Of a stretch of 64,000 bases of DNA, positions 8,633-16,236 are shown in pieces. The stretch comes from Reyranella soli. Lineage in GTDB: Bacteria > Pseudomonadota > Alphaproteobacteria > Reyranellales > Reyranellaceae. Location of the stretch: contig NZ_BKAJ01000069.1 in NCBI RefSeq assembly GCF_007992495.1, positions 36,160-100,159 on the forward strand, given 5' to 3'. A program made the translations under genes and the position numbers. How positions within the stretch are numbered: position 1 is the first letter of the stretch; each line of letters starts with the position of its first letter. Under the pieces are notes generated by a model, which was not told the DNA's origin, searched no databases, and saw nothing but the letters and a program-made list of their open reading frames with translations.

Positions 8633-8883
8633 TTGACCGCGAAAATGCCGACGGCACGTGCCCGGCGGAACTCGCCGTCTTCGTACTCCCGATAGGTATC
8701 GAGGGCATCGTTCAAGGTCGGCCGGTGCTCGTACTCGTAGTCGCCGGCACGGCCGTCGCTGCTTGTCTCCTGCCACCACGAGACGACGACGAAGGCGTCG
8801 GCCTGTCCCAGGAGGGCGGCGCAATCGACCTGCCAGGCCGACAGGCGCCTGGCACGGCTGGCGAGGGCTTCATCAGAGGACAT
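8554..8883 (-). CDS. Hypothetical phage-associated protein
   Basis: 109 residues from ATG 8883 (an in-frame start at 8907 is also possible). The protein has an acidic centre (DYEYEHRPTLNDALDTYREY) and ends DGLPIGGRLEATQIMRLMRE. No family is recognised. A consensus-like promoter with an operator palindrome lies just upstream (8908-8936), indicating repression by one of the neighbouring CI-like proteins. The last ~80 bases are duplicated at 5407-5517. Confidence 0.55.
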   Translation of the reverse strand: MSSDEALASRARRLSAWQVDCAALLGQADAFVVVSWWQETSSDGRAGDYEYEHRPTLNDALDTYREYEDGEFRRARAVGIFAVKDGLPIGGRLEATQIMRLMRETRRAT

Positions 8884-8907
8884 GGCGGCTCCTGCTCCGG
8901 GAGCCAC

Positions 8908-8936
8908 GATATGATAACTATGGTTATTTTTGTCAA
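8908..8936 (-). promoter_or_regulatory. Promoter with embedded repressor operator
   Basis: On the minus strand: -35 TTGACA (8936-8931), 17-base spacer, -10 CATATC (8913-8908). The spacer contains the inverted repeat ATAACTATGGTTAT (8914-8927). A related GATAACTGAGGTTT lies upstream of repressor A at 9717-9730, so this is a probable operator for a CI-like repressor controlling 8554-8883. Confidence 0.65.
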
Positions 8937-8957
8937 GAGGGCCGGGTTATCCCCAGG

Positions 8958-9692
8958 TCAGCTTGCGCGGTTGTACTTGCCGATCACCAGGTGCGCCTTC
9001 TGCCATTCACGGCGCGACAAGGTGTAGGTCTTGGCCGGATTGTACTGTTTGACCGTCCAGCTCGCCTCGTTACGCCGGACCAGCCGCTTGATCAGCACGT
9101 AGCGCGAGCCGTCGGCGGTCTCGCGCAGGAAGACGCAATCGTCGCCCGGCGAGACGTCACTCGACGGATTGACCAACAGCAGGTTGCCACGCTCGTAGGC
9201 CGGCTCCATCGAATCGCCGGACACGAAGCAGCCATAGGCCTCCTGTATGCCTTCGAGACGTGGATCGCGCGGGATCCACGACACCGGCTCGCTTGACAGG
9301 AGCATGGCGCCCTCGCTGCCGCCCTGCGCAGAGGCGAATACCTGTAGCGGCGGGCGTCCGCTCGCTGCTCGCGCTGCGGCGCTCGCTGCCGCTGCACCGG
9401 CGCGGCGGCCGCGCTTGCCGCCTTCGGCGAGCGACAGATCGTCGTCATCGCCGGCCAGCGACACACCAACCGTCTTGTCGCCACGGTTCGACTGCAGCCA
9501 GTTGACTGACAGCTGCAGCGCCTGCGCGAGCTGCACGATCGACTTCGGCTCGGTGTCGCCGCGTCGTTCGATCTGCGCGATGCCGCCTTGTGTGATGGAA
9601 TAGCCGGCGCGTGTTACGCGCCGCGCCAGCTCGGCCTGGGACCAGCCCTTGGCCTTGCGCTCAGTTTTGACCCGTTCGCCAAGTGTCGTCAT
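8958..9692 (-). CDS. S24-family CI-like phage repressor A
   Basis: 244 residues from ATG 9692. Residues 1-65 are an XRE-type helix-turn-helix (TTLGERVKTERKAKGWSQAE, GGIAQIERRGDTEPKSIVQL). A Ala/Arg-rich linker follows, then an S24 peptidase domain with the autocleavage serine in FVSGDSMEPAY and lysine in YVLIKRLVRR. Such proteins bind operators as dimers and can be inactivated by RecA-stimulated self-cleavage. It is closely similar to repressor B at 10318-11025, except for a longer linker. Confidence 0.93.
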   Translation of the reverse strand: MTTLGERVKTERKAKGWSQAELARRVTRAGYSITQGGIAQIERRGDTEPKSIVQLAQALQLSVNWLQSNRGDKTVGVSLAGDDDDLSLAEGGKRGRRAGAAAASAAARAASGRPPLQVFASAQGGSEGAMLLSSEPVSWIPRDPRLEGIQEAYGCFVSGDSMEPAYERGNLLLVNPSSDVSPGDDCVFLRETADGSRYVLIKRLVRRNEASWTVKQYNPAKTYTLSRREWQKAHLVIGKYNRAS

Positions 9693-9710
9693 GACGGCAA
9701 TGCTAGCGCA

Positions 9711-9732
9711 GTTATTGATAACTGAGGTTTCA
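9711..9732. promoter_or_regulatory. Operator-like site upstream of repressor A
   Basis: Contains GTTATTGATAAC (9711-9722), a palindrome, overlapping GATAACTGAGGTTT (9717-9730), which resembles the operator at 8913-8927 (GATAACTATGGTTAT). It lies 19-40 bases upstream of the repressor start, consistent with autoregulation. Confidence 0.55.
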
Positions 9733-9777
9733 ATAAAATATAACATTGGTGGATAAATTCCCGGCCATGGACCTCTC

Positions 9778-9938
9778 TTGAAGGCCGTGACCCGGGCCAG
9801 CGGGCAGTCCGCCTTGGCGAGGCGCATCGGCAAGACACTATCGCATATCGCTCAGTGCTTGCGGCGCGGCCGGGTCGGTCCGACCGCCTGCCCGACGTGT
9901 TCGGCAAGCTGCCCCAGCCCAGCGAGGCCCTCCGATGA
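9778..9938 (+). pseudogene. YdaS/Cro-like regulator, frameshifted
   Basis: From TTG 9778 the frame gives KAVTRASGQSALARRIGKTL and SHIAQCLRRGRV, the typical helix-turn-helix of YdaS-type Cro-like proteins, transcribed divergently from a CI-like repressor. After RGRV the frame becomes Cys/Pro-rich nonsense. Shifting by one base near 9880 restores SDRLPDVFGKLPQPSEALR and a stop at 9936-9938. It may be inactive or a sequence error. As in lambdoid switches, it faces repressor A. Confidence 0.65.
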
Positions 9939-10072
9939 CGTCGACGCACAGTCCGTTCGCCCGGCGGTGGGCGGAGATCGAGACGCGCGCGCCGGAAGCT
10001 GGGCGCTCTCCGCCCATTCAGGCAGCAATTGATGCTATTTCCACTGGGAGGCGTGATTTCAGCGAATGCTGA
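9935..10072 (+). CDS. Possible 45-residue phage protein
   Basis: The ATG at 9935 overlaps the restored stop of the Cro-like frame as ATGA. It encodes MTSTHSPFARRWAEIETRAP and continues to RRDFSEC. Coupling and composition make it plausible as a small early gene, but no family is recognised. Its 3' end runs into the palindrome at 10057. Confidence 0.4.
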   Translation: MTSTHSPFARRWAEIETRAPEAGRSPPIQAAIDAISTGRRDFSEC

Positions 10073-10160
10073 AATAGGCGGAATTGGTGAAATCTATTGC
10101 GAAGTTTCACTGTCCGTCCTGTTTTCAACAAATGCTGAAAACGGCTCATTTAGTGAAAGG
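10057..10160. repeat. Cluster of TTTCA/TGAAA palindromes
   Basis: Holds TTTCAGC-GAAT-GCTGAAA (10057-10074), GTGAAA-N12-TTTCAC (10087-10110), TTTTCA-N8-TGAAAA (10122-10141) and a further GTGAAAGG half site. These share one core and look like an operator array. They differ from the ATAAC-type site used upstream of repressor A, so a different DNA-binding protein may be involved. Confidence 0.55.
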
Positions 10161-10317
10161 CCTGGAAGGTGAAGAGCAACCGACACCCGGTTCGGGCTAA
10201 GTTGCCTTCGCCTCCTCAGGCAAGAGCACTACGGCGCCATCCGGAGCTGCCTTTTGGAGCTTGACGACCGAGCTGGGGCGTTGTCGCCAAAGGAATTTCG
10301 GGAGAGGCCCCGCGTCC
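10161..10317. other. Intergenic region downstream of repressor B
   Basis: About 160 bases between the palindrome cluster and the repressor B stop. No gene, clear terminator or repeat was found here. Confidence 0.3.
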
Positions 10318-11025
10318 TCAGCTCGCCCGATTGTACTTGCCGATCACCAGGTGCGCCTTGCGCCACTCCTTGCGCGACAGGGTGAACGTCTTCGGTGGAT
10401 TGTACTGCTTCACCGTCCAACTCGACTCGTTTCGACGGACCAGCCGCTTGACCAGCACATAGCGCGTGCCGCTCTTGTCCTCGCGCATGAATACGCCGTC
10501 GTCGCCCGGGTTGACCGCCGCCTTCGGGTTGACCAGGAGGATGTTCCCCTTCTCGTAGGCGGGCTCCATCGAGTCTCCGGAGACAAAGCACGCATAGGCC
10601 TCGTCGATCCCCTCCAGGCGGGCATCGCGCGGCAACCATGCTACGGGCTCGTTGCTGAGCGTCATCGCGCCTTCGTCCCCGCCCTGGGCGGAGGCAAAAA
10701 CCTGCAGTTGCTGCCGCGGCTCTGGGATGGCCGCCGGCCGCGTTCCCGCGCGCCCTCCGGATGGCAACATGCTGAGCTGCAGATTGTCTACGGTGACGCC
10801 GGCAGTCTTCTCTCCGTGGGTGCTCTGCAGCCAGGTCACCGACACACCGAGCGCCTGCGCAAGCTGGACGATCGATTTCGGCTCGGTCTCGCCGCGGCGT
10901 TCGATCTGCGCGATGCCGCCTTGCGTGATCTGGTAGCCCGCCTTGGTCACCCGCTGCGCCAGCTCCGCCTGCGACCACCCCTTGGCCCGGCGCTCCGTCT
11001 TTACCCGCTCGCCTAATGTCGTCAT
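10318..11025 (-). CDS. S24-family CI-like phage repressor B
   Basis: 235 residues. The XRE domain (TTLGERVKTERRAKGWSQAE, ITQGGIAQIERRGETEPKSI) is nearly identical to that of repressor A. The linker is shorter and different, and the S24 domain has the catalytic Ser in FVSGDSMEPAY and Lys in YVLVKRLVRR. The shared C-terminus (KAHLVIGKYNRAS) shows that A, B and the relic at 8366 arose by tandem duplication. Because the recognition helices are so similar, A and B may bind the same operators. Confidence 0.94.
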   Translation of the reverse strand: MTTLGERVKTERRAKGWSQAELAQRVTKAGYQITQGGIAQIERRGETEPKSIVQLAQALGVSVTWLQSTHGEKTAGVTVDNLQLSMLPSGGRAGTRPAAIPEPRQQLQVFASAQGGDEGAMTLSNEPVAWLPRDARLEGIDEAYACFVSGDSMEPAYEKGNILLVNPKAAVNPGDDGVFMREDKSGTRYVLVKRLVRRNESSWTVKQYNPPKTFTLSRKEWRKAHLVIGKYNRAS

Positions 11026-11069
11026 GGAAAACCTCGTCGGCGTGACTGCACTGCTGTCATTTCCAGTGC

Positions 11070-11112
11070 ATAACTAAGATATTGACTGAATACCATGGTC
11101 ACGTCAAGTTAT
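11070..11112 (-). promoter_or_regulatory. Promoter of repressor B with flanking half sites
   Basis: On the minus strand: -35 TTGACG (11107-11102), 17-base spacer, -10 CAATAT (11084-11079). ATAACTAAGATATT (11070-11083) covers the -10 and partly matches the ATAACT-NN-GGTTAT sites. GTTAT at 11108-11112 abuts the -35. This suggests autorepression. Confidence 0.55.
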
Positions 11113-11116
11113 CATC

Positions 11117-11440
11117 ATGTCGACATCGCCCTATCCATCGCTGCTCGTTGCCCCCACCACACCGCACGCCCTGCCGTGTTTCAGGCTCTCGGATGGCATG
11201 CAGGATCTGCAATCGGCTTTCCGCAGACCGCTCTGGGATACCGAGTGTGCCAGTATACTGGTCGAATGTGCAGACCGCTGTACCAACGCCGAGATCGCCG
11301 ACCTCATTGCCGCGCGGACCGGCATGCGGTTCAAGCCGAAGACGGTGAGTGACCGCCGTGCAGCGCTTGGCCTCGGCGCGCCTGGCCGTAATGACTGGAC
11401 ATCCCCCCTGCGACGCCTGAGGCCCTGGCAGGGCGGTTGA
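11117..11440 (+). CDS. Phage protein with HTH-like segment
   Basis: 107 residues, transcribed away from repressor B. The central part (CASILVECADRCTNAEIADL, then IAARTGMRFKPKTVSDRRAA) reads like a helix-turn-helix with a wing and resembles small regulators placed just before terminase in podovirus-like prophages. The start is uncertain, since no good ribosome binding site precedes ATG 11117. It could be a terminase accessory or DNA-recognition protein. Confidence 0.5.
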   Translation: MSTSPYPSLLVAPTTPHALPCFRLSDGMQDLQSAFRRPLWDTECASILVECADRCTNAEIADLIAARTGMRFKPKTVSDRRAALGLGAPGRNDWTSPLRRLRPWQGG

Positions 11441-11478
11441 TGCGCCAATGGTCCTTCATCGTCGTTGACGACGAAGGC

Positions 11479-11540
11479 TTGACTCTCCCACCGGATTTTG
11501 TGGCCTGTCCTTGCCGACACTCACTTCGAGGAGATCGGCA
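11479..11540 (+). promoter_or_regulatory. Late-unit promoter/hairpin element, copy 1 (before terS)
   Basis: TTGACT (11479-11484), then a conserved block TTTTGTGGCCTGTCCTTGCC, then a hairpin: outer stem TGCCGA (11512-11517) with TCGGCA (11535-11540), inner stem CTC (11520-11522) with GAG (11528-11530). The Shine-Dalgarno GAGGAG (11528-11533) lies in the inner stem and loop, and terS starts at 11543. The same element precedes 15907 and 26875. Confidence 0.75.
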
Positions 11541-11542
11541 CC

Positions 11543-11998
11543 ATGGGCAAGCGCGGCCCCGCATCCAGCTTCAAACCCGACTTCTGCAACCTTGCCCGCA
11601 AGTTCTGCATTCTCGGCGCCACCAACGAGAACCTGGCTGAGCTTTTCGAGGTCAGCGTCGCCACCATCAGCAACTGGCTGCGCGACTTCCCCGAATTCAA
11701 GGAGGCCGTAAGCCAGGGCCGCACGGTCGCCGACGCCGACGTTGCCGAGAAGCTCTACGCGCGCGCCATCGGCTACGAGCGCGAGGCCTCGCGCTACTTC
11801 CAGACGCCGGACGGGCCGCAGGAAGTGAAGTACACCCAGCACTACGCGCCCGACACTGCCGCTTGCATGTTCTGGCTGCGCAACCGCCGGCGCGACCTGT
11901 GGCGCGACAAGATCGAGGTCGAGCATCACGCCTCCGACGAGTTGCTGGCGTTGCTCGACGCCGCCGGTGAGCGCCTGGCCAATGCCAAGCGCGACTGA
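11543..11998 (+). CDS. terS: Terminase small subunit
   Basis: 151 residues from ATG 11543. The N-terminal half has a helix-turn-helix (ILGATNENLAELFEVSVATI, SNWLRDFPEFKEAVSQGR) used by small terminase subunits to recognise packaging sites. A conserved middle follows (ARAIGYEREASRY, FWLRNRRRDLWRDK). It overlaps terL by 17 bases, as expected for a terS-terL pair. It recruits concatemeric phage DNA to the large subunit. Confidence 0.85.
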   Translation: MGKRGPASSFKPDFCNLARKFCILGATNENLAELFEVSVATISNWLRDFPEFKEAVSQGRTVADADVAEKLYARAIGYEREASRYFQTPDGPQEVKYTQHYAPDTAACMFWLRNRRRDLWRDKIEVEHHASDELLALLDAAGERLANAKRD

Positions 11999-13463
11999 GG
12001 CCGACCGCCGCCTGCACCGCGAGATCGGGGCCCTGCGCTTCGATCCGCTGGGCTTCGTCATGTTCGCCTTCCCCTGGGGCATGCCCGGTGCGCTCGCGAC
12101 CGAGACCGGACCGGAACCGTGGCAGGCCCGGGTGCTTGTGAGCCTGGGCGAGGGCGTGCAGGCGCGCGGCGAGGCCGTGCGCTCGGCGATCGCCTCCGGT
12201 CACGGCGTCGGCAAGTCGGCCCTGGTCTCGTGGATCATCCTCTGGGCGCTGTCGACGCGGCCTGGTACGCGCGGCGTCGTCTCGGCCAACACCGAGGGTC
12301 AGCTCCGCACCAAGACCTGGCCCGAGCTCGCCAAGTGGCATGGCCTCTGCCTTGTCCGTGACTGGTTCACCTACACCGCCACCTCGCTCCATTCCGTCCA
12401 GCCCGGCCGCGACAAGACCTGGCGCGTCGATGCCGTCACCTGGTCGGAGAACAACACCGAGGCTATTGCCGGCCTGCACAACAAGGGCCGCCGCGCCTTC
12501 GTGCTGCTCGACGAGGCGTCGGCCATCCCCGACGCCGTGTGGGAGACCATCGAGGGCGCGCTGACCGACGCCGATACCGAGCTGCTGTGGGCCGTCTTCG
12601 GCAACCCGACGCGCAACACCGGCCGCTTCCGCGAATGCTTCGCCGGCGGCCGCTTCGCCCATCGCTGGAAGGCCGAGCAGGTCGATTCGCGCTCGGTCTC
12701 GATCACCAACAAGACGCAGATTGCGGAGTGGGTGAAGGATTACGGCGAGGAATCCGACTTTGTGCGGGTGCGCGTGCGCGGGCAGTTCCCGCGCGCCGGC
12801 AGCATGCAGTTCATCGACTCCGAGCGGGTCGACCAGGCCTTGAAGCGCGAGCTGGTCGAGGATCCCGCGGCACCCCTGGTCATGGGCATCGACGTCGCCC
12901 GCAGCCTCAGCGGCGACCAGAGCGTCATCCGCTTCCGCCGCGGCCTGGATGCACGCTCGATCCCGGCCGTGAAGTTCCGCATCGCCGACCTGATGCTGAT
13001 CGCCGGCCGCGTCATGGAACTGGTGCAGGAGCACGCGCCCGACGCCGTCTTCCTCGACGGCACCGGCATCGGATGGGGCGTCCACGACCGCCTGCTACAG
13101 CTCGGCTGTCCGAACCTGGTCGGTGTCGATTTCGGCGGCAAGCCCGATCGCGAGGGCGCCACGGCCCGCTACGCCAACAAGCGCGCCGAGATGTGGGGCT
13201 TCATGAAGGACTGGTGCGTCGCCGGCTGCCTGCCCGACGATCGCGATCTCGTGGCCGACATGACCGGCGTCGAATACGGCTACGACGCCGGCAATGCACT
13301 GCTGTTGGAGCGCAAGCAGGACATGCGCCGCCGCGGCCTGGCGTCGCCGGATGATGGCGACGCACTCGCCCTTACCTTCGCCTATCCGGCGATCCGCCGC
13401 GACTGGGCCGCCGAGCGGCGTTTGGAGGAGAAGCTCGCGAAGCTCAAGCGATGGGTAGTATGA
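11982..13463 (+). CDS. terL: Terminase large subunit
   Basis: 493 residues from ATG 11982 (an in-frame GTG at 11967 would add five). The ATPase has Walker A ASGHGVGKSA (72-79) and Walker B FVLLDEAS (173-180). The nuclease domain has acidic residues at GIDVARS, FLDGTGIG and the C-terminal DDGDALALTF. It translocates DNA into proheads through the portal and cuts it. It is followed 34 bases later by the convergent caspase gene, an unusual break before the portal. Confidence 0.92.
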   Translation: MPSATEADRRLHREIGALRFDPLGFVMFAFPWGMPGALATETGPEPWQARVLVSLGEGVQARGEAVRSAIASGHGVGKSALVSWIILWALSTRPGTRGVVSANTEGQLRTKTWPELAKWHGLCLVRDWFTYTATSLHSVQPGRDKTWRVDAVTWSENNTEAIAGLHNKGRRAFVLLDEASAIPDAVWETIEGALTDADTELLWAVFGNPTRNTGRFRECFAGGRFAHRWKAEQVDSRSVSITNKTQIAEWVKDYGEESDFVRVRVRGQFPRAGSMQFIDSERVDQALKRELVEDPAAPLVMGIDVARSLSGDQSVIRFRRGLDARSIPAVKFRIADLMLIAGRVMELVQEHAPDAVFLDGTGIGWGVHDRLLQLGCPNLVGVDFGGKPDREGATARYANKRAEMWGFMKDWCVAGCLPDDRDLVADMTGVEYGYDAGNALLLERKQDMRRRGLASPDDGDALALTFAYPAIRRDWAAERRLEEKLAKLKRWVV

Positions 13464-13497
13464 TGCCTGATTGAGTAAGCCATTAGCACGCTTCGAG

Positions 13498-15018
13498 CTA
13501 TCGGGTGCCGATTTCCCTCACGCCGAAGGCACGAGCAGGAAACTCGGATCCATCCGAGGAAAACTGGACCGAGAGATTTTGATTCAAGTTGTAGGCTGGG
13601 GATTTGCCTCCAGTGCGTCCGCCCCTTAACCAAATCCAAGAACCGGCTCCAATCTTGGAGAAGATGGGATCGATGTGGGCCGGAAAGTTCTTGCCCGCTG
13701 TGAAGTACCCTGTGCCGGCTGTCTTGGCCGGGTCGAACAGCGTTGCTACTTGCTGACTCGTGGGCAAAGACCAATTGCCACCGCAACTCTGCAAGTTTCG
13801 GACCCATGACGACGCGTCTGACCAGCTCAGATTGTCGTCGGGCCCAACATACCACTCCAGATTTGTTTGCCTGTCTTTAATGCTCCCACAGGGTTCTGGG
13901 ATGTATCGAGCATTCAGAGCGGCCGATTGCTGGGTTTGAGCTGGCGGCGCGGGTGATGGAGAAACGTGCGGTGTGGGCGCTGGAGACACCAATGGTACAG
14001 GCGCTGGGGACGCAGGCGGCACAGGTGGCGCTGAAGGTGGGGCGTCGCCTTTCGGTGTGGCTTGAGGGCTTGGAGAGGTTCTGTTGTCCGACTCTTGAGT
14101 CGGCCGCATCGCTGTCGATGTTGTGATGAAGAAGAACTCGCCGCTGTTGTTTCCAATCCGGGAGTAGTAGATGCGCGGCGTCATCTTTATCTCATCTCTT
14201 ACTTCAGCGCGCTTTCGATCCAGAGCCTTGTTTATCTGGACCAACACCTCACTAAGAGACACATAGAGATCTCCAGTGCTATAAGCGCTATTGCCACGTG
14301 CGGCCGAGAGAAACGCCTGAGTAAATAAGCTCTCGCCATTAACGATAAAGCTTTGTTCACCCTCCGTGCCTGCAGTCAGAAGATGGTGTGCGGGCTGCCG
14401 CAGTCGACTCAGTGTTTTCCTTTCCACCTCCGACTTCGGCTCGAATGCCGCAAGCCCGCTAAAGCATGCATCAATGAGAAACAGGCTGTGCCGTGCACTA
14501 AAGAAGTTTTCTGTCCACTGCCGAAGCCGCGGCATGTCTATCATCAAATTCCAGCTATCCCTCGTAGCGTCGGCCAAGGCCAAGTAGCCTCTCTTCTGAC
14601 CATCCGCCAACGGCCGCGTCAGTCCATGGCCAGAGAAGTAGAAGAGGAATCGGTCACTCGGCCCTACCATACTGGGCAAAACCTTATCCATAAGCTCTTC
14701 AATACGACTTTTGGACGCGTGCTCATCTGTAAGTGTCACGATGTAGTCGAAGCCCGCCTCATCTTTCAAAAAGTTATGCATGCGCACAGCATCAGATGCA
14801 GGCGCCGAAAGGGAAGGGAGTCGCGGATCCTTCCGATAGTTGCCAACGCCAATGACAACAGCATAGCTCTTGTTGAACGTGCTGCCGAAGACTTGCGACA
14901 CGGCTTGTCGGACCGCATCTGCAGTGTCTTGCTGCCGAACATAGGCTAGCTCGCGCGCGTCGGCGCTACCTGCAGCCAGAACGAGAAGGCAGAGAGCAAA
15001 CCAGTAGCGCAAATGCAT
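13498..15018 (-). CDS. Secreted caspase-family (C14) peptidase with C-terminal DUF1566-like domain
   Basis: 506 residues. A signal peptide (FALCLLVLAAGSADA) is followed by a caspase fold, YAVVIGVGNY at 52-61, catalytic His131 in YFSGHGLT and Cys185 in FLIDACFSG. A Pro/Ser-rich linker covers about 320-375. The C-terminal domain (GSIKDRQTNLEW, WSLPTSQQVATLFD, WIWLRGG) matches the DUF1566/Lcl-type fold. The gene is less GC-rich than its neighbours and lies against phage gene direction between terL and portal, so it is cargo. It is downstream of a membrane-protein gene by 9 bases. Confidence 0.88.
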   Translation of the reverse strand: MHLRYWFALCLLVLAAGSADARELAYVRQQDTADAVRQAVSQVFGSTFNKSYAVVIGVGNYRKDPRLPSLSAPASDAVRMHNFLKDEAGFDYIVTLTDEHASKSRIEELMDKVLPSMVGPSDRFLFYFSGHGLTRPLADGQKRGYLALADATRDSWNLMIDMPRLRQWTENFFSARHSLFLIDACFSGLAAFEPKSEVERKTLSRLRQPAHHLLTAGTEGEQSFIVNGESLFTQAFLSAARGNSAYSTGDLYVSLSEVLVQINKALDRKRAEVRDEIKMTPRIYYSRIGNNSGEFFFITTSTAMRPTQESDNRTSPSPQATPKGDAPPSAPPVPPASPAPVPLVSPAPTPHVSPSPAPPAQTQQSAALNARYIPEPCGSIKDRQTNLEWYVGPDDNLSWSDASSWVRNLQSCGGNWSLPTSQQVATLFDPAKTAGTGYFTAGKNFPAHIDPIFSKIGAGSWIWLRGGRTGGKSPAYNLNQNLSVQFSSDGSEFPARAFGVREIGTR

Positions 15019-15027
15019 TTCCGCCTC

Positions 15028-15557
15028 CTATTTTGGATTTCGCTGTCCTAGGAGTTCGGCTTGCTTGTCGAAAATCACCTTCCAGAAGAAGCCGTTCTGA
15101 AACGAGACGAGCAGGATCATCAATTCAGGTAGGCCGACGTTCGTCAGGTTGACAAGGATGTCTGGTACGATGAGATGAGGGGGATGAAGATAATTGGCGA
15201 AGCAAGAGCAGGCTTGAGCCACGACCATCGGACCTGTGCACCATCTCCAAAATAGTATGATTGGGCGACGATGCCGGCAACCATTGCAACGTACATAACG
15301 ACTACCATGCCCCAGGATGTCGTTTCGGAAACGCCTTTTGGTTCTATCGCCGAAGGCAAAGAAGATCGGACTAAAACGGCAAGGGCGACCAAGACTGCCA
15401 GGCCCAGCGCAACGGCAATGAGGACCGACACGCGCATGCCGATGCTTCTCGTCGCGGGTGATTCTGAACGACGCGGCTTCACCCAGAACTCGATCAAGAA
15501 AACGCCCAGGAGTGCGATCGTGGAACCCGCGAGGATCCAAATGCTTCCATGATCCAT
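15028..15557 (-). pseudogene. Membrane protein upstream of caspase, apparent frameshift near 15180
   Basis: ATG 15557 has a strong GGGGAGGTGG upstream. The frame encodes at least three hydrophobic helices (WILAGSTIALLGVFLIEFWV, then VLIAVALGLAVLVALAVLV, then VVVMYVAMVAGIVAQSYYF) and reaches SPIIFIPL, where it soon stops. In another frame the sequence continues as VPDILVNLTNVGLPELMILL and FQNGFFWKVIFDKQAELLGQ with a stop at 15028-15030. A shift near 15175-15185 would join them into one ~176-residue protein. It is probably co-transcribed with the caspase as its membrane partner. Confidence 0.6.
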
Positions 15558-15847
15558 GTCCACCTCCCCGCGAGATCAGACCCAGACGAAGCACCTACGA
15601 CGATGAACCCTATTATCCCATATGCACTGAGAGTGGTCGCGTCTTATCCGCCGGCGAAGGAAACCTGAGCTGCAACTATTCGCTCGATCACCTGACGTCC
15701 GCTCTGTGACTTCAAGCACCTTAATGAACGCGTAGAGAAATAGATTGAGGACTTATAGCACAATACACGCATAAGTAGGCGCTTGAGTCAACCCCGATGG
15801 TTGGCGGCAGAACAAGTGGGAGCGGTGGCTGGGCAGAGTTTCAAGCA
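15558..15847. other. AT-richer intergenic region
   Basis: About 290 bases of lower G+C between the caspase operon and the second late-unit promoter element. It presumably contains the caspase-operon promoter. No gene is supported. Confidence 0.4.
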
Positions 15848-15906
15848 TTGACTTCCCCGCAGGAAATTGTGGCCTATCCCTGCCGACTCCCATTGGAGGA
15901 TCGGCA
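15848..15906 (+). promoter_or_regulatory. Late-unit promoter/hairpin element, copy 2 (before portal unit)
   Basis: TTGACT (15848-15853), conserved GGAAATTGTGGCCTATCCC, then a hairpin: outer TGCCGA (15881-15886) with TCGGCA (15901-15906), inner CTCC (15887-15890) with GGAG (15895-15898). GGAGGA is the Shine-Dalgarno and the next codon is the GTG start at 15907. Confidence 0.8.
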
Positions 15907-16233
15907 GTGCCCCACGACAGCAGCGTAACCCACGGACCTCAGCGATTGGCCGACAGTGACCTCCTGGCCCTCCTGCGCCAGGAGCAGGCAGCAGGCGCCA
16001 AAGTCGGGGCCGAAGCCACCTCCAGCAAGACCGTCCCCATGGACACCTTCAAATGGGTCGTCGGCGGCCTGCTCGGTGCCATCGTGATCGCTGTCGGCTG
16101 GTTCCTGAATGGCATCCAGTCCGACATGCGCGACGTCCGCAAGGAGGTGACCGGCATCCGGGTCGAGGCGGCCGTCACCAACACCAAGCTCGAAGAGCTG
16201 ATCGCCGAGTTCCGCCGCCGCAACCCGCGCTGA
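15907..16233 (+). CDS. Phage membrane protein upstream of portal
   Basis: 108 residues from GTG 15907, which directly follows the leader hairpin. The N-terminal part contains LADSDLLALLRQEQAAGAKV, like the portal N-terminus. A single transmembrane segment (WVVGGLLGAIVIAVGWFL) precedes a charged coiled-coil-like tail (VRKEVTGIRVEAAVTNTKLE, ELIAEFRRR). The layout recalls XhlA-like or holin-accessory proteins, but its position at the head of the portal unit is unusual. Function unproven. Confidence 0.65.
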   Translation: MPHDSSVTHGPQRLADSDLLALLRQEQAAGAKVGAEATSSKTVPMDTFKWVVGGLLGAIVIAVGWFLNGIQSDMRDVRKEVTGIRVEAAVTNTKLEELIAEFRRRNPR

Positions 16234-16236
16234 TCC

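Noticed and set aside
15907..16233. Holin
   Set aside because: It has only one TM segment, lies before the portal and not in the lysis cassette, and shares its N-terminus with the portal, so a holin call is not justified.
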